From assembly GCF_017744135.1 (NCBI RefSeq), contig NZ_JAGHQU010000002.1:310001-374000 (forward strand): a stretch of DNA of 64,000 bases, in the 5' to 3' direction. The notes under the pieces are model-generated. The model saw only the letters and a list, made by a program, of their open reading frames with translations. It was not told the origin of the DNA and ran no database searches. A program made the translations under genes and the position numbers. The DNA is from Endozoicomonas sp. G2_2. GTDB lineage: Bacteria > Pseudomonadota > Gammaproteobacteria > Nevskiales > Salinisphaeraceae. This document shows positions 59,079-64,000 of this stretch, in pieces (the stretch's first letter is position 1; each line of letters begins with the position of its first letter).

Positions 59079-61751
59079 GTGGCTAGTCGCCCTGCCGACC
59101 GGCCGCGCAGCCGAACCGGCCCACGCGACTGGCGCGCGTTCCTCGACAGTGTCGCCGGTATCGACCCGTCATCGATACAGGCGGCACGCGACAAGCTCAA
59201 CGAGGGGCGCGCGCGCATCGAGGAAAGCTTTCGCGACGGTGCCCACGTCGATGCCCTGGTGGGCGCTCGCAGCGCGCTGGTCGACGCCATCCTGATCAAT
59301 GCCTGGGACGGGCTCGTCGACACGAACGACGCCTGCCTGGTGGCCGTCGGCGGCTACGGCCGCGGCGAACTGTTGCCGCATTCCGATATCGACCTGCTGA
59401 TTCTCTACCGCGATGGCACGCTCGATGCCGTCGGCCCGGCGCTCGAGCGCTTTCTGACCCATCTATGGGATATTGGGCTCGAAGTCGGTCACAGCGTGCG
59501 TTCGCCGGCCGAGTGCGCGCAACTGGCCAGCGATGACATCACGATCATGACCAATCTGATGGAGTCGCGCGCGCTCGCCGGCGATGCGGCGCTGTTTGCG
59601 GCCATGCGCGCCGCGACCTCTGTCGAGCACATCTGGTCGTCCGCGGCATTCTTCAAGGCGAAGGTCGATGAGCAGCAGGCACGCCATGCCCGTTATGACG
59701 AGACGGCCTACAAGCTCGAGCCGAACACGAAGGAGTCGCCGGGCGGACTGCGCGATATCCAGACCATCGCCTGGGTCGCCAAGCGCCAGTTCGCCGCCCA
59801 CACGCTGGACGGCCTCGTCGACTACGGGTTTCTCAGCGATCGCGAGTTCACCGAGCTCAAGCGCGGCCAGGCATTTCTATGGCGGGTGCGTTTTGCCCTG
59901 CATACCCTGACTGATCGCGCCGAAGACCGGCTGCTGTTCGATCACCAGATCCAGGTTGCCCAGATGCTCGGCTACGAAGACGAGCAGAACAGCCTGGCGG
60001 TTGAGCAGTTCATGCAGCGATATTATCGCAATATCAAGGCATTGACGGCTCTTAACGACATTCTGCTTCAACTGTTCTCGGAAGCCATTCTCCACTACGG
60101 GGAAAGCGAACGACCGCGCGCCATCAATGAGCGCTTTCAGTCGCGTCACGGCTTCATCGAGGTCACGGGCGACGATGTGTTCGTGAACACACCGAGCGCG
60201 CTGCTCGAGATCTTCTATCTCATGCAGACGCGCCCACGCCTGACCGGCATTCGCGCGCATACGCTGCGCCTCATGCGTCGCGATCGACACCTGATCGACA
60301 AGAACTTCCGTTCATCAATCCATTGCCGCCGACTTTTTACCGAGATTCTGCGCCAGCGCAGCGGCGTCACCCGAGCGCTGCGGCGCATGAACCGGTACGG
60401 AATTCTCGGCCGTTATCTACCGAATTTCCGCAAGATCATCGGGCGCATGCAGTACGACCTGTTCCATACGCTCACGGTCGACGAACACACGCTGTTCGTG
60501 ATTCGCAATCTGCGACGCCTGGTGCTCCCTCGGTTCCGGCACGAACTGCCCTTTGCGAGCGAGCTCATGCAGTCGCTCAACAAGCCGCAGATTCTCTATA
60601 TCGCCGGATTGATGCACGATATCGCCAAGGGCCGTGGTGGCGATCATTCAGAGCTCGGGGCGAAGGACGCACTGGAGTTCTGCCGGGATCACGGCATCTC
60701 GTCGGACGACACCGACCTCGTGTGCTGGCTGGTTCGCCAGCACCTGCTGATGTCGATGACCGCGCAACGCCGTGATATCAACGACGTACAGGTGGTTAAT
60801 GAGTTCGCACGTGAAGTCGGCAGTCGCGAGCGTCTGGATCGATTGTTCTTGCTCACGGTCTGCGATATCCGCGCCACCAACCCGAATTTGTGGAATTCGT
60901 GGAAGGAAAGCCTGCTGGTGGACCTGTACACCAGCACGCGTCGAGCGCTCGAGCGCGGCCTCGACGACCCGCTCAACGAGGCCGAGCTGATTGCCGAGAC
61001 GCGCAGTGCCGCGGCGGCCATGCTCACGCGAACGCGCGTGAACACGCCGCTGTTCAAGGTGGTCTGGGCGCGTTTCGAGCCGGACTACTTCCTGCGTCAC
61101 AGCCCGGAAGAGATCGCGCGTCAGACCCGCGCGATCGTCACCCACGACGGAGACGGCCCGCTGGTCACGCTCGCAGAGATCACGGACCAGGGCAGCACGC
61201 TGTTCGTCTACAGCCGGGACCGCAACTATCTGTTCGGCGTGGCCACCGGCGTGCTCGCGCAGCTCGGCCTGTCGATTCTCGACGCCCGTATCAACACCAC
61301 GAGCGACGACTACACGCTCGACACCTACGTGATCTGCGAAAGCGGCGGCCAGCCGATCACGGATGCATTCCGCCGGCGCGAGATCGAAGACACGGTACGG
61401 GCGGCGATCGCAGACCCCGCGGTCGAGAGCATCGACGTCACCCGTCGGGCCTCGCGGCGCAGTCGCTACTTCAATGTGCCCACGCAGATCTATTTCAGCG
61501 AAGCCACCGAGCGGGCCTGCACGGTCATGGAAGTCGTGACCGCCGATCGGCCAGGCCTGCTGTCCATTATCGGTGACATGTTCTATCGATTCGGCATTCT
61601 GCTGGAGACCGCAAAGATCGCGACCATCGGCGAACGGGCCGAGGACGTGTTCTTCATCACCGACCGCGAGCACGAACCCATTCGCGACCGCGACATGCGC
61701 TCACGCATACGTGAAGCGTTGACCACGGAACTCGACAAGAACGGCCCATGA
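59079..61751 (+). CDS. glnD: Bifunctional uridylyltransferase/uridylyl-removing enzyme GlnD
   Basis: This 890-residue nitrogen sensor adds UMP to, or removes it from, PII proteins according to glutamine level. The nucleotidyltransferase motif GGYGRGELLPHSDIDLLILY (about residues 91-110) carries the catalytic GxGGxGRG-like loop and two Asp. The HD phosphohydrolase domain has GLMHDIAKGRGGDHSELG (about 508-525). Two C-terminal ACT domains (about 705-780 and 812-885) bind glutamine; the second contains VMEVVTADRPGLLSIIGDMFYRFGILLETAKI. It starts with GTG directly after the map stop and overlaps dapC by 4 bases. Confidence 0.97.
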   Translation: MASRPADRPRSRTGPRDWRAFLDSVAGIDPSSIQAARDKLNEGRARIEESFRDGAHVDALVGARSALVDAILINAWDGLVDTNDACLVAVGGYGRGELLPHSDIDLLILYRDGTLDAVGPALERFLTHLWDIGLEVGHSVRSPAECAQLASDDITIMTNLMESRALAGDAALFAAMRAATSVEHIWSSAAFFKAKVDEQQARHARYDETAYKLEPNTKESPGGLRDIQTIAWVAKRQFAAHTLDGLVDYGFLSDREFTELKRGQAFLWRVRFALHTLTDRAEDRLLFDHQIQVAQMLGYEDEQNSLAVEQFMQRYYRNIKALTALNDILLQLFSEAILHYGESERPRAINERFQSRHGFIEVTGDDVFVNTPSALLEIFYLMQTRPRLTGIRAHTLRLMRRDRHLIDKNFRSSIHCRRLFTEILRQRSGVTRALRRMNRYGILGRYLPNFRKIIGRMQYDLFHTLTVDEHTLFVIRNLRRLVLPRFRHELPFASELMQSLNKPQILYIAGLMHDIAKGRGGDHSELGAKDALEFCRDHGISSDDTDLVCWLVRQHLLMSMTAQRRDINDVQVVNEFAREVGSRERLDRLFLLTVCDIRATNPNLWNSWKESLLVDLYTSTRRALERGLDDPLNEAELIAETRSAAAAMLTRTRVNTPLFKVVWARFEPDYFLRHSPEEIARQTRAIVTHDGDGPLVTLAEITDQGSTLFVYSRDRNYLFGVATGVLAQLGLSILDARINTTSDDYTLDTYVICESGGQPITDAFRRREIEDTVRAAIADPAVESIDVTRRASRRSRYFNVPTQIYFSEATERACTVMEVVTADRPGLLSIIGDMFYRFGILLETAKIATIGERAEDVFFITDREHEPIRDRDMRSRIREALTTELDKNGP

Positions 61752-62953
61752 ATCCACGACTCGACGCGCTCCAGCCTTATCCTTTCGAGCGGCTGGCGAC
61801 GCTGCTGCGCGAGATTCGCGCCAACCCCGATCGCGATCCGATCTCCCTGGCGATCGGCGAACCCCAGCATCCGCCAGCCCGAGTGGCCTGTGAAGCGCTG
61901 GCTGCCGAACTTGGCGGCGTTGCCCACTACCCGCCCACGAAAGGCAGCGAAGCGCTGCGCGCCGCGATCGCCGAATGGCTCACCCTTCGCTTCAACATCG
62001 ATCGCCAGGCGATTGACGATAAAAGACATATCCTGCCGGCGGCGGGTACACGAGAAGCATTGTTCTCGTTCGCTCAGGCGGTAGTGGATTCGCACAAGCC
62101 GGGGGCTGCCGTGGCCATGCCCAATCCCGGTTACCAGATCTACGAAGGCGCTGCACTGCTCGCAGGCGCCGAGCCGCTGTATCTGCCCTGCCAGCCGGAA
62201 ACCGGTTTTCTGGCAGATCTGGACGCCCTCGCGCCGCATGACTGGGATCGCGTCCAGTTGTTGTATCTATGCTCGCCCGGCAACCCCACCGGCGCAGTCG
62301 CCGACCGCGATTACCTGCAGCGCGCGCTCGCGCTCGCGGATAAGCACGACTTCGTGATCGCATCCGACGAGTGCTACAGCGAAATCTATGCCGACGAATC
62401 CGCCCCGCCGCCGGGTCTCCTGGATGTCGCGCACACTCAGGGGCGCGCCGACTTCGAGCGCTGTATCGTTTTTCACAGCCTGTCCAAGCGGTCGAACCTG
62501 CCGGGCTTGCGCTCGGGGTTTGTCGCCGGCGACGGCCGTGTGCTGCAAGAGTTTCTACGCTATCGCACCTATCACGGCGCAACGCTGGGCAATCATGTGC
62601 AGGCAGCGAGCATCGCGGCCTGGCGCGACGAGGATCATGTGCGGGAAAATCGCGCGCGCTATCGCGAGAAGTACGATGCAGTGATGCCGCTGATCGAGTC
62701 GCTGTGCGAAGTCACCCGCCCCCAGGGCTCGTTCTATCTCTGGCCGCGATTCGACGCCAGCGACGAGTCCCTGACCGTGGCGGCGTTACGCGACGAAAAT
62801 CTGAAGGTGGTGCCGGGACGTTATCTCGCCCGCGCGGTGGGCGGCGTCAACCCGGGCGAAAATCGCCTGCGTCTGTCGCTGGTTGCCCAGACCCATGATT
62901 GTGTGGAAGCCGTGCAACGCCTCGCCCGTGTCTGCGCGACGGTCGCCGCATAG
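61748..62953 (+). CDS. dapC: Succinyldiaminopimelate transaminase
   Basis: This 401-residue PLP aminotransferase acts in the succinylase branch of lysine/diaminopimelate synthesis. It begins LDALQPYPFERLATLLREI, typical of DapC. YPPTKGSEALRAAIAEWL (about residues 60-77), LCSPGNPTGAV (about 177-187) and the PLP lysine in FHSLSKRSNLPGLRSGFVAG (about 240-259) are visible. The start overlaps the glnD stop by 4 bases (ATGA). dapD follows after 178 bases, consistent with the pathway. Confidence 0.94.
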   Translation: MNPRLDALQPYPFERLATLLREIRANPDRDPISLAIGEPQHPPARVACEALAAELGGVAHYPPTKGSEALRAAIAEWLTLRFNIDRQAIDDKRHILPAAGTREALFSFAQAVVDSHKPGAAVAMPNPGYQIYEGAALLAGAEPLYLPCQPETGFLADLDALAPHDWDRVQLLYLCSPGNPTGAVADRDYLQRALALADKHDFVIASDECYSEIYADESAPPPGLLDVAHTQGRADFERCIVFHSLSKRSNLPGLRSGFVAGDGRVLQEFLRYRTYHGATLGNHVQAASIAAWRDEDHVRENRARYREKYDAVMPLIESLCEVTRPQGSFYLWPRFDASDESLTVAALRDENLKVVPGRYLARAVGGVNPGENRLRLSLVAQTHDCVEAVQRLARVCATVAA

Positions 62954-63131
62954 GCGCGATTGCCGCACCCCTCGGCACCCAAACGCGGGGCGTTGTCGGC
63001 GGCTGTTTCCGAAGTGGCGCCTCGTCGCCGCGCGGCGCGGCATGAAATAACGACAGGCCCTGGGTTAAACTCCGCGGCCGAAAACACATCCGGATTCACG
63101 CGCGAACCACGGTTCGCAAGGGAGCACAGTC

Positions 63132-63953
63132 ATGGCTGACACGCAGCAGATCATCGAAGACGCATTCGAAAACCGCGCCGACATTTCCCCGGACAGCGCC
63201 GACGAGAGCGTGCGTGACGCGGTTCAGAGTGCGCTCGACCTGCTCGATTCCGGCGAGGCACGGGTCGCCGAGCCGACAAGCGATGGCTGGGTCGTCAACG
63301 AATGGCTCAAGAAGGCCGTGCTGCTGTCGTTCCGGCTGCGCGACAACGAGCCCATCGACGGCGCGCATACCCGCTATTTCGACAAGGTGCCGGCCAAGTA
63401 TGCCCATTTCGACGCGGATGATTTCAAGCGCCAGGGCGCACGTATCGTGCCGCCGGCCATGGTCCGCCGCGGTGCGCATATCGCGCCGAATGCCGTGATC
63501 ATGCCGAGCTATGTGAATATCGGCGCCTATGTCGGCAGCGGCACCATGATCGACACCTGGGCCACTGTCGGCTCCTGTGCCCAGGTCGGCGAGAACGTGC
63601 ATCTGTCCGGTGGTGCCGGACTGGGCGGCGTACTCGAGCCGCTGCAGGCGGCGCCGACGATCGTTGAAGACAACTGCTTCATCGGCGCGCGCTCCGAGAT
63701 CGTGGAAGGCGTGCGCGTGGGCCGCGGCTCGGTGATCTCCATGGGCGTGTTCATTGGCGCCTCGACCCCGATCTACGACCGCGAAACCGATCAGATCCTG
63801 CACGGCGAAGTGCCGGCCGGTTCGGTCGTCGTCGCCGGCAGCCTGCCGCGCGACAACGGACGCTACAGCATTACCGCCGCGATCATCGTCAAGAAGGTCG
63901 ACGAGAGCACGCGGTCCAAGGTCGGCATCAACGAGCTGCTGCGCAGCGCCTGA
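63132..63953 (+). CDS. dapD: 2,3,4,5-tetrahydropyridine-2,6-dicarboxylate N-succinyltransferase
   Basis: This 273-residue enzyme succinylates tetrahydrodipicolinate in lysine/diaminopimelate synthesis. The N-terminal helical domain (about 1-95) is followed by a left-handed beta-helix with hexapeptide repeats (about 105-230), including [26 protein letters not shown] and [19 protein letters not shown]. The last part is [41 protein letters not shown]. The length matches E. coli DapD (274). AAGGGAG upstream is a good ribosome site. Confidence 0.97.
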   Translation: MADTQQIIEDAFENRADISPDSADESVRDAVQSALDLLDSGEARVAEPTSDGWVVNEWLKKAVLLSFRLRDNEPIDGAHTRYFDKVPAKYAHFDADDFKRQGARIVPPAMVRRGAHIAPNAVIMPSYVNIGAYVGSGTMIDTWATVGSCAQVGENVHLSGGAGLGGVLEPLQAAPTIVEDNCFIGARSEIVEGVRVGRGSVISMGVFIGASTPIYDRETDQILHGEVPAGSVVVAGSLPRDNGRYSITAAIIVKKVDESTRSKVGINELLRSA

Positions 63954-63964
63954 ACGGACACGTC

Positions 63965-64000
63965 ATGATCACGCTCTACGGCATCCCCAACTGCGACAGC
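63965..64000 (+). CDS. ArsC/YffB-like protein, first 12 codons (3' end outside window)
   Basis: ATG 63965 begins MITLYGIPNCDS and runs off the window. The YGIPNCDS start is the typical N-terminus of ArsC-like YffB/Spx proteins, with the CxxS-type redox cysteine. It follows dapD by 11 bases. In E. coli yffB lies next to dapE, so a dapE neighbour beyond the window is plausible. Confidence 0.65.
   Translation, partial: MITLYGIPNCDS

Overview
This 64 kb window comes from a bacterial chromosome with high GC content. Gene order (rpsB-tsf-pyrH-frr-uppS-cdsA-rseP-bamA-skp-lpxD-fabZ-lpxA-lpxB-rnhB-dnaE-accA-tilS-pyrG-kdsA-eno-ftsB-truD) and the proteins point to a gammaproteobacterium with an LPS outer membrane. 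Acidic extensions such as the long S2 tail suggest a salt-adapted lineage. A Salinisphaera-like (Salinisphaerales/Nevskiales) origin is a guess from memory, not a demonstrated assignment.

Layout. 1-2452: the 3' part of a flavin monooxygenase gene with a clear terminator, a 3-methyladenine glycosylase-like gene and a two-domain lipoprotein gene. 2453-8200: an AT-richer segment carrying an SOS mutagenesis cassette, imuA-imuB-dnaE2, with a perfect LexA box touching the imuA start codon. 8288-17668: divergent fumC and purB, then a nitroreductase, two hotdog thioesterases, a TetR regulator placed directly before fadE, a DUF3293 gene, a SelW-like gene and a small lipoprotein. 17874-23674: a sufBCDS iron-sulfur operon, followed by a Rieske ferredoxin gene and a small membrane protein gene. 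23721-32580: a minus-strand run recJ, thrC, hom, alaC, nlpD, yqaA, pcm, surE (listed by coordinate; transcribed in reverse). 32685-33263: a plus-strand smr gene. 33268-58054: one almost continuous minus-strand housekeeping block covering translation, envelope biogenesis, replication and central metabolism. 58314-64000: plus-strand map-glnD-dapC-dapD and the first codons of an ArsC/YffB-like gene.

How the genes work together. The long minus-strand block combines ribosome and translation factors (rpsB, tsf, frr, tilS), UMP/CTP synthesis (pyrH, pyrG), lipid A and fatty acid synthesis (lpxD, fabZ, lpxA, lpxB, accA, kdsA), undecaprenyl and phospholipid precursors (uppS, cdsA) and outer-membrane assembly (rseP, bamA, skp). 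The imu cassette provides inducible translesion synthesis alongside the replicative DnaE, which is also in the window. SufBCDS builds Fe-S clusters. TetR-FadE and the thioesterases point to acyl-CoA metabolism.

The most notable observation is an absence. The three methylerythritol-phosphate isoprenoid genes that normally lie in this conserved block are missing from both of their usual sites: ispD-ispF between ftsB and truD, and dxr beside uppS/cdsA/rseP. The ftsB stop codon abuts the truD start codon exactly. The genes have either moved or the organism makes isoprenoids another way (for example by mevalonate); the window cannot decide. I saw no tRNA, rRNA, CRISPR array or intact insertion sequence.
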